This document shows positions 23,572 through 31,882 of a stretch of 64,000 bases of DNA, piece by piece (the first letter of the stretch is position 1; each line of letters starts with the position of its first letter). The stretch is from contig CAVXNH010000038.1 in the NCBI GenBank assembly GCA_963762885.1, forward strand, positions 62,001 to 126,000, given 5' to 3'. Position numbers and translations under genes: made by a program. This stretch comes from JASHVB01 sp963762885. GTDB taxonomy: Bacteria > Pseudomonadota > Alphaproteobacteria > Acetobacterales > Acetobacteraceae. A model generated the notes under the pieces. That model was given only the letters and a program-made list of their open reading frames with translations. It made no database searches and was not told where the DNA came from.

Positions 23572-24728
23572 TCAAAAAGGAGGAGGTGGTCGAGGGCGAG
23601 GGCCACGGCGGCGCCTGGAAGGTCGCCTACGCCGATTTCGTCACCGCCATGATGGCGTTCTTTCTGCTCATGTGGCTGCTGAACGCCACCACCGAGGACC
23701 AGCGCAAAGGCCTCGCCGACTATTTCAGCCCGAACAATCAACTCAGCCATGCGTCGTCGGGCACCGGTGACCCGTTCGGAGGTCACACAGCCTTCGACGA
23801 GGGCGCGCTGGCGTCTGACCGTGGGGCTGTTCAAGCTGTCCCCGGGACCCGGCCGACCCCGCTCGATCCCTCGGACGCCGATCCGCCGCCCGACGCGCGG
23901 GTGAGTGCGGGCTTCACCTACGGGCCACAACAGGCGACGAACCAGCCAGCCGGCGCGCCGGTGACGTCGCCCGGCACAGCGGCCACCGCCGCTGCCGCTG
24001 CGACACCAGCGCCGGGAACCGCGGCGGCGCTGGCCCGCTTTAGTCCCGACCTTCCGCCCGAGGCAGCGGCACCGGGCTCGGCACTCCGCGCCGACGTTGC
24101 CGTCGCACAGTCTCGTGCCCCGACCGAGGCCGATTTGCGCGCAGCCCAGGCGCGTCAGGAAAAAGCTGCCTTCGACCAGGCCGCGCAGCAAATTCGCGAG
24201 GCGGTGCGCGGCGATCCAGCGCTTGCGGAACTGGCCCGGCAGCTTGTCATCGACATCACGCCGGAGGGGCTGCGGATCCAGATCCTCGACGAGGAACGCC
24301 AGCCGATGTTCCCGCTGGGGTCGGCGGCGCCGAACGATCGGGCGATGCTGCTGCTGCAAAAGGTGACGCCGGTCCTGACCAGGCTGCCCCAGGACATCTC
24401 TATCGCCGGCCATACCAACTCGGCACCCTTCGCCGGGCGCGACCGCACCAACTGGGAACTGTCCACCGAACGAGCAAACGCGACGCGCCGGCTGCTGGTG
24501 GATGGCGGATTGCCCGATAGCCGCATCCGCAGCGTCACCGGCAATGCCGACCGCGACCCGCTGCTGCCTGCCGATCCACTGGCGGCGGCCAACCGGCGCA
24601 TCGCCATCGTCGTGCTGCGCGCAACACGCCCGCCAGACCGAACTGCGGGGACAGGCAGCCCGGCAGGCAACGCGGCGGCCGGCTCCATGGTTGCGGCGCC
24701 CGGCGCCCCGGCTCTGCCGACGAGATAG
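23523..24728 (+). CDS. motB: Flagellar motor stator protein MotB
   Basis: 401 residues. The basic N-terminus is followed by one transmembrane segment AYADFVTAMMAFFLLMWLL with the proton-accepting Asp38. A long Pro/Ala-rich periplasmic linker (about 75-220) precedes the OmpA-like peptidoglycan-binding domain (about 270-375, with SIAGHTNSAPF and NWELSTERANATRRLL). It anchors the stator to the cell wall and carries protons. It lies 9 nt before motA, the reverse of the usual motA-motB order. The extended linker makes it longer than the roughly 300-residue enterobacterial form. Confidence 0.93.
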   Translation: MAKANRKGAGNRPNVVIKKEEVVEGEGHGGAWKVAYADFVTAMMAFFLLMWLLNATTEDQRKGLADYFSPNNQLSHASSGTGDPFGGHTAFDEGALASDRGAVQAVPGTRPTPLDPSDADPPPDARVSAGFTYGPQQATNQPAGAPVTSPGTAATAAAAATPAPGTAAALARFSPDLPPEAAAPGSALRADVAVAQSRAPTEADLRAAQARQEKAAFDQAAQQIREAVRGDPALAELARQLVIDITPEGLRIQILDEERQPMFPLGSAAPNDRAMLLLQKVTPVLTRLPQDISIAGHTNSAPFAGRDRTNWELSTERANATRRLLVDGGLPDSRIRSVTGNADRDPLLPADPLAAANRRIAIVVLRATRPPDRTAGTGSPAGNAAAGSMVAAPGAPALPTR

Positions 24729-24737
24729 CCCCAGGCC

Positions 24738-25604
24738 ATGGTGGCGATCGGCGCTCTTATCTTCCTGCTGGCCTGCGTGTTCGGCAGTTACCTTGTCTCG
24801 GGCGGCGCAATCGCACCGCTGGAGGAGGCGCTGCCGTTCGAGTTGTGGACGATCGGCGGCGCCGCGATCGGCTCATTCGCCATGAGCAATAGCATTCACG
24901 ACATGAAGCACTCGGTGTCCGGCTTCGGCAAGATCATCAAGGGCGCCGCCTTCGGCAAAGCCGACTACATCGACCTGCTGTCGCTGCTATATTTCCTGGT
25001 GCGCCTTGCCAGCACCAAGGGCAACATGGCGGTCGAGCCGCACATCGAGAAGCCGCAGGAAAGCGCGGCGTTCCAGAAGTTTCCCCGCATCCTCGGCAAC
25101 AAGTTCGCCACCTCGATCATTTGCGACTATCTGCGCATGGTTGGGATGAATGCCGACGATCCCAACCAGATCGAAGACGTCCTGGCGCGCGAACTGAAGA
25201 AGACGCTGCACGAGGAACTGCACGGCGCGCACGCCTTGCAGAGCATGTCGGATGGACTGCCAGCGCTGGGCATCGTCGCCGCGGTGCTGGGTGTGATCAA
25301 GACGATGTCGCATATCGACCGTCCCCCGGCGGTGCTGGGAGCGATGATCGCCAGCGCGCTGACTGGCACGTTTCTGGGTGTGCTGCTGGCCTATGGCATG
25401 GTCGGACCGTTCGCCGGACGCCTGAAGGGTGTCGTGGAAGAGGAGGCGAAGTTCTACGAGGTCATCCGCGCCGTGCTGGTGACGCATCTGCATGGCAACG
25501 CACCGCAAGTCAGTGTCGAGTCCGGCCGCAAGATGGTGCCCAACCAGCACATGCCGAGCTTCGAGGAACTGGAGGCGGCCGTGAGCGCCGTGCAGATAGC
25601 GTGA
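24738..25604 (+). CDS. motA: Flagellar motor stator protein MotA
   Basis: 288 residues with four membrane segments: MVAIGALIFLLACVFGSYLV, ELWTIGGAAIGSFAM, and after a cytoplasmic loop (DYIDLLSLLYFLVRLAS, with charged residues that interact with FliG) LPALGIVAAVLGVIKTM and LTGTFLGVLLAYGMVG. The last two segments carry the conserved prolines and small residues of the proton path. It forms the A5B2 stator with MotB. No other flagellar gene is seen nearby, so this pair is separate from any flagellar cluster within the window. Confidence 0.94.
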   Translation: MVAIGALIFLLACVFGSYLVSGGAIAPLEEALPFELWTIGGAAIGSFAMSNSIHDMKHSVSGFGKIIKGAAFGKADYIDLLSLLYFLVRLASTKGNMAVEPHIEKPQESAAFQKFPRILGNKFATSIICDYLRMVGMNADDPNQIEDVLARELKKTLHEELHGAHALQSMSDGLPALGIVAAVLGVIKTMSHIDRPPAVLGAMIASALTGTFLGVLLAYGMVGPFAGRLKGVVEEEAKFYEVIRAVLVTHLHGNAPQVSVESGRKMVPNQHMPSFEELEAAVSAVQIA

Positions 25605-25761
25605 CCTTCACCTCTCCCGCCTTCGGCGGTCGAGACGCGAAGCGTCGGGGGTGAGGGTGCCGCCCACCGTACATACTTCACTCGCTCCTTTTTCCGCCAC
25701 CCTGGCTCCGCCAAACCCGGATTCGCCCTCCGCCCCATCGGCCTGCCACACTCCAACCCCG

Positions 25762-26691
25762 ATGCGCGGCCTCATCTCCCTCCTCCTACTGCTCTTCGCT
25801 GGTCTCGCCGGCTGCGCTGCGCCGGAGTCCTGCGACCTGGTGCCGCTGGCGGAGACGCCCTTGGATACGCGTGCGAATCTGATGTTTGTGACCGTGATCA
25901 TCAGCGGCCAGCCGATCCGCCTGCTGGTGGATACCGGAGCCGAGCGCACCGTGCTGACCGAGGCCGCGGTCGCCCGCCTCGGCCTGCCGCACGACAGGCA
26001 GCACCTGACCCGCAGCTTCGGCATTGGCGGGTCGAGCGCCAACTGGGACGCGGACATCCCCGGCATCGTGATCGGCCAGACGCGATTTCCGATAGAGCAT
26101 GTCGCGGTCGGCAACTTCAGCATTGACCATGTGAGCGGCCCGCGCACCGACGGTCTTCTCGGCGCCGACATCCTGCTGGCGTTCGACCTGGACATCGACG
26201 AGGCGGACCACCAACTCACCCTGTATCGGGTGCGGCGTTGTCCGGACGCCGTACCGCCGTGGCACGAACCGGCCATCCGAATCAACGGCTTGGAGGCGCG
26301 GCGGGACCGGCTGCTGGTGCCCATCACGTTGGACGGCGTAGCCGGCATGGCGATCCTGGACACCGGCGCGCAGGCGACAACGATCGGCATGGGGATGGCG
26401 CATCGGCTCGGCCTGTTCGAGGCGTCCCTGGCGACCGACCGCACGATCATGGCACACGGTGCCGCACCGACCGCGGTTGCAGTTCATGTGCACCAGTTCC
26501 GCGAATTGCTGGTCGGCGAAGCGCGCATCCGGGAGCCAACCCTGGCGGTGGTGCCGAACGACGCCGCTGTTGGCGACGCCTTGCTCGGTGGCGACTTCTT
26601 GCGTGGGCGGCGTGTCTGGCTGTCGTTCGTGACGCGGAAGCTGTTCGTTGGGGCCGGCGATGTGCCGGAATTCGCCCTTAACCGAAAATAA
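25762..26691 (+). CDS. Lipoprotein with two retropepsin-like aspartic protease domains
   Basis: 309 residues from the ATG at 25762. The lipoprotein signal is LISLLLLLFAGLAGC with the lipobox Cys18. Two pepsin-retropepsin-type half-sites are present: LLVDTGAERTVL (Asp57) and AILDTGAQATTIG (Asp200), each followed by the hydrophobic-hydrophobic-Gly segment (GLLGADILLAF, ALLGGDFLRGRR). Both halves of an aspartic protease active site are thus encoded on one chain, as in pepsin-type or clan AA fused proteins. It is probably attached to the periplasmic face of a membrane. The 47-nt gap after motA carries a C/G-rich repeat. Confidence 0.85.
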   Translation: MRGLISLLLLLFAGLAGCAAPESCDLVPLAETPLDTRANLMFVTVIISGQPIRLLVDTGAERTVLTEAAVARLGLPHDRQHLTRSFGIGGSSANWDADIPGIVIGQTRFPIEHVAVGNFSIDHVSGPRTDGLLGADILLAFDLDIDEADHQLTLYRVRRCPDAVPPWHEPAIRINGLEARRDRLLVPITLDGVAGMAILDTGAQATTIGMGMAHRLGLFEASLATDRTIMAHGAAPTAVAVHVHQFRELLVGEARIREPTLAVVPNDAAVGDALLGGDFLRGRRVWLSFVTRKLFVGAGDVPEFALNRK

Positions 26692-26803
26692 CGCCGTGCT
26701 TCGCGGCGACGGCAACGGCCGCCTCGTGCGCGGACTTACGCCCGGCGGCGACCCGGCGTAAGCTCCCTCCAATTCCTCACTTCTTCAACGGGAGCGTCCG
26801 AGA

Positions 26804-28030
26804 ATGAGCAATGGTGCGGAGACTTGCCTGACAGGCATGAAGGTCCTTGACCTGACGCAGTTCGAAGCAGGACCGTCCTGCACCGAGGCGCTCGCCTGGA
26901 TGGGCGCAGACGTGGTAAAAGTCGAGAATCCGAAGGTCGGCGATCCCGGTCGCACTGCTGGTGGCAAGCCCGGCCAGGATGCCAACTACTTCCTGCAATA
27001 CAACGCCAACAAGCGCTCGGTCGCCATCAACCTGAAGGACCAGCGCGGTGTCGAATTGGTGAAGGATCTCGCGAAACACGCCGACGTGTTCTGCGAGAAC
27101 TTTGCCCCCGGCGCCATCGAACGGCTCGGCCTCGGCCCCGACGTGATCCGCGCCATCAATCCCGGCATCATCTACTGCCAGACCAAGGGCTTCGGCGAAG
27201 GCAGCCCGTTCGAGAAAAACCTGGCGTTCGACATGATCGCCCAGGCGGCCGGCGGCCTGATGAGCATCACCGGCGAGGAAGACGGGCCTCCCTGCAAGCC
27301 AGGCGCGACAATCGGCGACACCGGCACCGGCATGCTGATGGCGATCTCCGTGTTGGGCGCCTACGTGCGCAAGTTGCGCACCGGCCAGGGCGACCATCTG
27401 CAACTGGCGATGCAGGATTCGATCCTGCATTACATTCGCAACGCCTTCACGTTCATGGAACGCACCGGCAAGCCGGCGCCGCGTGCGGGTTCGAAGACCG
27501 TGGGCGGCGGCAATCCGCCGATCGGCGTGTATCCCTGCAAGGGCGGCGGCCCGAACGACTACGTCTACATCTACACCAGCCGCGCCAACCCCGAGCATTG
27601 GACTCGGCTTTTGAAAGTGATGGGGCGAGAGGACCTGATCGGCGACGCGAACTACGCCACGCCGGAAGCGCGCACGGAACATCGCGAGGAAGTGGACGCG
27701 ATCGTCGCCAACTGGACCCGCCAGCACGACAAGCACGAGGCGATGCGCCTGGTTGGTAGTGCCACCATTCCGGCCGGCGCGGTGATGGACACGATGGAAC
27801 TGGCGAACGACAAGACCTTCGAAACGCGCGGTATCCGCCAGACGATGCATCATCCGAAGGTCGGAGAGTACAGTATGAGCGGCTGGCCGGTGCGGTATTC
27901 CGGCAAGACACTGCCAATCAGCGCCGCGCCCATGCTCGGCCAGCACAGCGACGAGGTTCTGGCCGAATGGTTGGAGCTGGATGGCAACACACTGGGCAAG
28001 CTGCGCAACGACGCGGTGATCAGCGGTTAG
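26804..28030 (+). CDS. CaiB/BaiF family (class III) CoA transferase
   Basis: 408 residues. The interlocked-fold signature includes MKVLDLTQFEAGPSCTEALAW, ADVVKVENP and the catalytic Asp172 in GATIGDTGTGM, equivalent to the aspartyl nucleophile of formyl-CoA transferase. It moves CoA between carboxylic acids through acyl-aspartyl anhydride. The next gene, an enoyl-CoA hydratase starting 48 nt later, suggests the product is an unsaturated or hydroxyacyl-CoA. The acid is not identified. It starts at ATG after GGGAGCGTCCGAGA. Confidence 0.92.
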   Translation: MSNGAETCLTGMKVLDLTQFEAGPSCTEALAWMGADVVKVENPKVGDPGRTAGGKPGQDANYFLQYNANKRSVAINLKDQRGVELVKDLAKHADVFCENFAPGAIERLGLGPDVIRAINPGIIYCQTKGFGEGSPFEKNLAFDMIAQAAGGLMSITGEEDGPPCKPGATIGDTGTGMLMAISVLGAYVRKLRTGQGDHLQLAMQDSILHYIRNAFTFMERTGKPAPRAGSKTVGGGNPPIGVYPCKGGGPNDYVYIYTSRANPEHWTRLLKVMGREDLIGDANYATPEARTEHREEVDAIVANWTRQHDKHEAMRLVGSATIPAGAVMDTMELANDKTFETRGIRQTMHHPKVGEYSMSGWPVRYSGKTLPISAAPMLGQHSDEVLAEWLELDGNTLGKLRNDAVISG

Positions 28031-28078
28031 AAAGCTGGCTTCCCCTCCCGTTGTGGGAGGGGGTGGGGGAGGGGTCAC

Positions 28079-28855
28079 GTGCCGCACCAATACTGCATCG
28101 TCCACGACGAGGGCCACGTTCGAATTGTGACTTTGAACCGGCCCGAGGTTCTCAACGCCCTGCATGCCGACGCCAACGACGAACTCGCTGCGGTTTGGGA
28201 TGAGTTCGCCGCACGCGACGATTTGTGGGTTGGCATCATCACCGGTGCCGGCGATCGGGCGTTCTCCGCCGGCAACGACCTGAAGGTGCAGGCCGCCGGC
28301 AAGCGCCGCCCGAACGGACCCAATGGGTTCGCCGGCATCACGCATCGGTTCAATCTCGACAAGCCGCTGATCGCCGCGGTGAATGGCTGGGCGATGGGCG
28401 GCGGGTTCGAGACCGCGCTGGCCTGCGATATCATTATCGCCGCCGAGAACGCGCTGTTCGCGCTGCCTGAACCGCGCGTCGGCCTGATCGCCGGCGGCGG
28501 CGGGGTGCATCGGCTGCCTCGCAGTATCCCAATAAAGCAGGCGATGGGCATGATCCTCACCGGCCGGCGCGTCACCGCGCGCGAGGGCTTCGAACTTGGC
28601 TTCGTCACCGAAGTGGTGCCGCAAGGCCAGGCACTCGAAGCGGCGAAGCGCTGGGCGGGCATGATCCTGGAATGCTCGCCGAAAGCGGTGCGCGCGTCGA
28701 AACAGGCGGTGTATCGCGGGCTGGATACGCCGACCTTGGAACAGGCGATGCGCACGGTTTTCCCGGCTCAGGGGGAAAATATCGAAAGCCAGGACTACAT
28801 CGAAGGGCCAAAGGCCTTCGCGGAAAAGCGCCGGCCGAATTGGCGGAACAAGTGA
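28079..28855 (+). CDS. Enoyl-CoA hydratase family protein
   Basis: 258 residues starting at GTG 28079 just after a C/G-rich hairpin. The oxyanion motifs are FSAGNDLKVQAA and NGWAMGGGFETALACDIII. The acid Glu134-type position is present as FETAL (Glu) and the second site is LPEPRVGLIAGGGG. The C-terminus is KAFAEKRRPNWRN. It is downstream of the class III CoA transferase and probably acts on its product. The family includes hydratases such as crotonobetainyl-CoA hydratase, and the gene pair resembles the CaiB-CaiD logic, but carnitine-specific genes are not seen. Confidence 0.9.
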   Translation: MPHQYCIVHDEGHVRIVTLNRPEVLNALHADANDELAAVWDEFAARDDLWVGIITGAGDRAFSAGNDLKVQAAGKRRPNGPNGFAGITHRFNLDKPLIAAVNGWAMGGGFETALACDIIIAAENALFALPEPRVGLIAGGGGVHRLPRSIPIKQAMGMILTGRRVTAREGFELGFVTEVVPQGQALEAAKRWAGMILECSPKAVRASKQAVYRGLDTPTLEQAMRTVFPAQGENIESQDYIEGPKAFAEKRRPNWRNK

Positions 28856-28860
28856 AAAAT

Positions 28861-28964
28861 TGTCATTGCGAGGAGCGTAGCGACGCGGCAATCCCCCGCC
28901 TGACGAGCCACCATCGGCTCGTCAGGCGGGGGATTGCCGCGTCGCTGCGCTCCTCGCAATGACA
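28861..28964. repeat. Palindromic element, family A (best-preserved copy)
   Basis: A near-perfect palindrome of about 49-bp arms begins TGTCATTGCGAGGAGCG and ends CTCCTCGCAATGACA around ACCATC. It lies between the hydratase gene and the first of the twin cupin-like genes, 15 nt before the latter's start codon, so it falls in the leader of that gene. Confidence 0.92.
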
Positions 28965-28979
28965 GATGGAGGTGATCAC

Positions 28980-29336
28980 ATGGCGCTTCACGTGCACAAT
29001 CTTTACTGCGATGCCGACGGCGAATCGCATTGGCGCGATCTCCAGATCGAATGGGTGGAAGAAAACGACGCCGGCAAGCTTTCGGCGCACCAGGCTGCCA
29101 ATGGCATCATCTTCCGCCAGACCCAGGCAGAACATGATCGCCCCTGGCATCCGGCGCCGCGGCGGCAATACATCATCAACCTCGACGCCGGGGTGCAGTT
29201 GACGGCGAGCGACGGCGAGGCGCGGGTGATCGGCGCCGGCGAGGTGGTGTTGGTGGAAGACATCACCGGCAAGGGACACCTGTCGAAGTCGGTGAACAAC
29301 CAGATGCGGCACTCGATCTTCGTGCCGATAGAATAA
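28980..29336 (+). CDS. Small cupin-like protein, paralogue 1
   Basis: 118 residues from the ATG at 28980, with GGAGGTG at 28968-28974. A single beta-barrel cupin-like fold: WHPAPRRQYIINLDAGVQLT, ASDGEARVIGAGEVVLVED and GKGHLSKSVNNQMRHSIFVP. His in WHPAP, Glu in the GEVVLVED turn and His in GKGH can be metal ligands. The next gene is a duplicate 15 nt downstream. Located after a CoA transferase/hydratase pair; function unknown. Confidence 0.8.
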   Translation: MALHVHNLYCDADGESHWRDLQIEWVEENDAGKLSAHQAANGIIFRQTQAEHDRPWHPAPRRQYIINLDAGVQLTASDGEARVIGAGEVVLVEDITGKGHLSKSVNNQMRHSIFVPIE

Positions 29337-29350
29337 GGAGGAACCAGGCA

Positions 29351-29701
29351 ATGCGCATTCATAACATCTATGTCGACGACTCCGGCGAGACCCATTGGCG
29401 CGACATCGAGGTCGAGTGGGTGGAGGAACGCAACGGCAGCAAGCTGTCGAAGCGTCTGCCGGCAACCGGTATCATCTTCCGCGAGACGTCAGGCGATTAT
29501 GACCTAAGCTGGCACCCGGCGCCGCGGCGGCAATACATCATCAACCTCGACGGCGGCGTGCAGATCACCGCCAGCGACGGCGAGGTGCGGCAGATCGGCG
29601 CTGGCGAGGTGATCCTGGTCGAAGACGTGCGCGGCAAGGGGCACCTGTCGAAGTCGATCGGCGGCAAGATGCGGCACTCGATCTTCGTGCCGGTGGAGTG
29701 A
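29351..29701 (+). CDS. Small cupin-like protein, paralogue 2
   Basis: 116 residues, clearly duplicated from the preceding gene: identical WHPAPRRQYIINLD and GKGHLSKS segments, and a shared C-terminal MRHSIFVP. The first 45 residues differ more (SKLSKRLPATGIIFRETSGD). The ATG has AAGGAGGAACCAGGCA upstream. Retention of both copies suggests either heterodimerisation or two substrates. Function unknown. Confidence 0.8.
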   Translation: MRIHNIYVDDSGETHWRDIEVEWVEERNGSKLSKRLPATGIIFRETSGDYDLSWHPAPRRQYIINLDGGVQITASDGEVRQIGAGEVILVEDVRGKGHLSKSIGGKMRHSIFVPVE

Positions 29702-29722
29702 CCGCGAGCGACAAGCAGTGCC

Positions 29723-29869
29723 TTAGTAGCCCCCGCCGCTCGCCCCAGAGGAGGCGGGTGGTGGCTTGGAGTTGGCCTGTTGTGGGACCGGGTTGTTGGG
29801 GGGAGCGCAGGCTGACAAGGCGCCCGCGAGGGACGCCAGGACCAACATCACCGCCGATACTGACCTCAT
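29723..29869 (-). CDS. Small secreted lipoprotein (hypothetical)
   Basis: 48 residues from the ATG at 29869. The N-terminus MRSVSAVMLVLASLAGALSA is a signal peptide with a lipobox LSAC, followed by a short Pro/Ser/Gly-rich tail (PPNNPVPQQ, PPPASSGASGGGY). Many alphaproteobacteria encode such short entericidin-like or linker lipoproteins. A longer upstream frame lacks support. The function is not predicted. The 171-nt gap 29870-30040 holds nothing recognisable besides the start region of the next gene. Confidence 0.65.
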   Translation of the reverse strand: MRSVSAVMLVLASLAGALSACAPPNNPVPQQANSKPPPASSGASGGGY

Positions 29870-30040
29870 AGCATTGCCCTTTCCGTCATGGATGCCACGA
29901 TACGAAGGACGCTGCCCGATCGCTGTTATTCCCTGGCGGATGGCTCGGGCGCTGCCCACGCAAAGACAACGACGCAAGGAAACCGGATGTCCTGGCATGG
30001 GCAGGACGCAATCTTGTCATAGTAACGGAGTGCAAGAGAG

Positions 30041-30778
30041 ATGCCCAGTTTCGAACATAACGGCGCGCATATCTACTATGAGGAGTTCGGCCAGGGATTC
30101 CCAGTCCTGACGTTCGCTCCCGCCGGCCTGGCGTCGATCATCGACGTCTGGAACCAAGCCATGGCGCCGATAAACCCGACCACCGAATTCGCAACGCAAT
30201 ACCGTGTCATTGCCATGGACCAACGCAATGCCGGCGGGAAGTCGCACGCCCCGATTACCGCACAGGATGGTTGGGACACTTACACGGCCGACCACATCGC
30301 GTTGCTCGATCATCTCGGTATCGACCGCTGCCATCTATACGGTCAGTGCATTGGCGGATCGTTCATCCTGAATCTGATCAAGGCGCAGCCGGCGCGTATT
30401 GCCTCGGCCGTACTGGCGCAGCCGATCGGACGCGTGGGCGCGCCGGCAACCGAACGCACGCCACGGTTCCAGGCGTGGACGGAATCGCTGAAAGACCACC
30501 CCGAGGCGACCCAGCCGGTGCTGGACGCGTTCTATCGTAATCTCTATGGCCGAGGCTTCGTCTACTGCGTGGACCGCGCCTTCGTATCGACGGTTCGGAC
30601 CCCGTGCCTTGTGCTGGCGGGCAACGACGAAGCGCATCCCTATCCGATCGCCGAAGAACTTTCCAAATTGCTCTCGAACTGCGCGTTCATCCCGGAATGG
30701 AAGACCGGTGCGGCGCTGACAGCGGCAAGAGCGCGCGTCATGGAATTTTTCTCAAGGCACACGTCGGCCGGGGCGTGA
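30041..30778 (+). CDS. Alpha/beta hydrolase with a Cys nucleophile
   Basis: 245 residues, alpha/beta hydrolase fold. The nucleophile elbow is GQCIGG with Cys103 in place of Ser, as in dienelactone hydrolase. The acid/His region VLAGNDEAHPYPIAEEL is present, but the usual late catalytic His is not evident (the C-terminus reads FIPEWKTGAALTAARARV). It has AAGAGAG upstream of the ATG. Substrate unknown. Neighbours are an amidohydrolase on the opposite strand and the twin cupin-like genes. Confidence 0.85.
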   Translation: MPSFEHNGAHIYYEEFGQGFPVLTFAPAGLASIIDVWNQAMAPINPTTEFATQYRVIAMDQRNAGGKSHAPITAQDGWDTYTADHIALLDHLGIDRCHLYGQCIGGSFILNLIKAQPARIASAVLAQPIGRVGAPATERTPRFQAWTESLKDHPEATQPVLDAFYRNLYGRGFVYCVDRAFVSTVRTPCLVLAGNDEAHPYPIAEELSKLLSNCAFIPEWKTGAALTAARARVMEFFSRHTSAGA

Positions 30779-30817
30779 TGCGCAGGGCGGCCGTGCGGGA
30801 GCGGCTGGCCGCCCGCC

Positions 30818-31861
30818 TCAGTTCGTCAACGTCAGCCGGTAGAACCGCGCCGCCGTGCCATGGAACAGCGCGGCCTTCTCGTCGGCAGAGCAATCCGCTG
30901 CCAGGCGCTTGAAGGCGTTCCATACCACCGGATAGCTGCACATGCCCTTGTCCACCGGGAAGTTGCTCTCGAACATGCAGCGCGCCGCACCAAAAGTTTC
31001 GATGCACGTTGCCATGGTCGGCCGCCACGCCGTTGCCAACTCGCCCGATGATGGAGGCAGCTTCTGATCGTGCCAGGCGAAACCGCGTATCGTCATCGCC
31101 TGTCCGCCCAGCTTCAGCGTCACGTTCGGGCACGCTGCAAGTTCCCGCAGCGATGCTCGCCAGGCAGCGAACGCATCCTCGGGATTGGCGGCGTACGGCC
31201 CGATACGAATTGGACCGCCGCAGTGGTTCGCCAGGATCGGCAGGGCAGGGAAAGCGCGGGCCAGGTCGGTCAGTTCGGGAAGCTGCGGATGATACAAAGA
31301 GCATTCGTAGCTAAGGCCGTGTTTTCCCAACCGCGCGAGACCGGCGCGGAACGCGGCATCCAGCAGCAGCCCGCGCGGCGGCACTGCGGAGGTGGTGGAG
31401 ACGATCGCGGCATCCCAGCCCGCGCTTTGGCGAATGCCGCGGAAGCGCCCGTTGCCGGCGGCAACATGCGCTTCCAGCACCGCGTCCACGCGGTCGCCGA
31501 GGCGGAAGTCGCAGTAGCCAACGATGCCAGCGCAGACACCAGGCACGCCCTGGGCCACCGCCTGCGCTGCGATTGCGGCAACGCGTTCGGTCTCGCCGAC
31601 CGGGCGTTGCTCGACCGGGCCATCGTTGCGATAGGCGTACCCGCATTGGATGAACACGGTGGCGCGGACGTTATGTCCGGCACCCAGGTCGGCGCGCAGC
31701 TCGTCCAACAGATAGCGGCCGGAAGGACGCTCCCACAGATGATGATGGGCATCGATGATCGGCAGGTCCGGCTCGATGATGTCCTCGCGCAGCCGGGTCA
31801 GCCACGCCGCATCGACATGCGGATGCGGGTATGGGCGCGCTTCGCCGGATGTTGTGGACAT
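30818..31861 (-). CDS. Amidohydrolase family protein (TIM-barrel, 2-pyrone-4,6-dicarboxylate-lactonase-like)
   Basis: 347 residues from the ATG at 31861, with GGGGGAAG about 7 nt upstream; the in-frame ATG at 31879 is less well placed. The N-terminal metal-binding segment is LPIIDAHHHLWERPSGRYLL with three His. Later motifs are GIRQSAGWDA, ILANHCGGPIRIGP (His) and CMFESNFPVDK (Asp, last metal ligand). This is the amidohydrolase_2 subgroup that hydrolyses lactones or decarboxylates aromatic acids. It is transcribed with the oxidoreductase and GST genes upstream (minus strand). Confidence 0.9.
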   Translation of the reverse strand: MSTTSGEARPYPHPHVDAAWLTRLREDIIEPDLPIIDAHHHLWERPSGRYLLDELRADLGAGHNVRATVFIQCGYAYRNDGPVEQRPVGETERVAAIAAQAVAQGVPGVCAGIVGYCDFRLGDRVDAVLEAHVAAGNGRFRGIRQSAGWDAAIVSTTSAVPPRGLLLDAAFRAGLARLGKHGLSYECSLYHPQLPELTDLARAFPALPILANHCGGPIRIGPYAANPEDAFAAWRASLRELAACPNVTLKLGGQAMTIRGFAWHDQKLPPSSGELATAWRPTMATCIETFGAARCMFESNFPVDKGMCSYPVVWNAFKRLAADCSADEKAALFHGTAARFYRLTLTN

Positions 31862-31882
31862 GATGGCTTCCCCCGACATTCT

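Noticed and set aside
26777..28891. 704-codon minus-strand frame opposite the CoA transferase and hydratase
   Set aside because: Both sense genes have full active-site motifs; the antisense frame has no recognisable domain and runs through the palindromic repeat.
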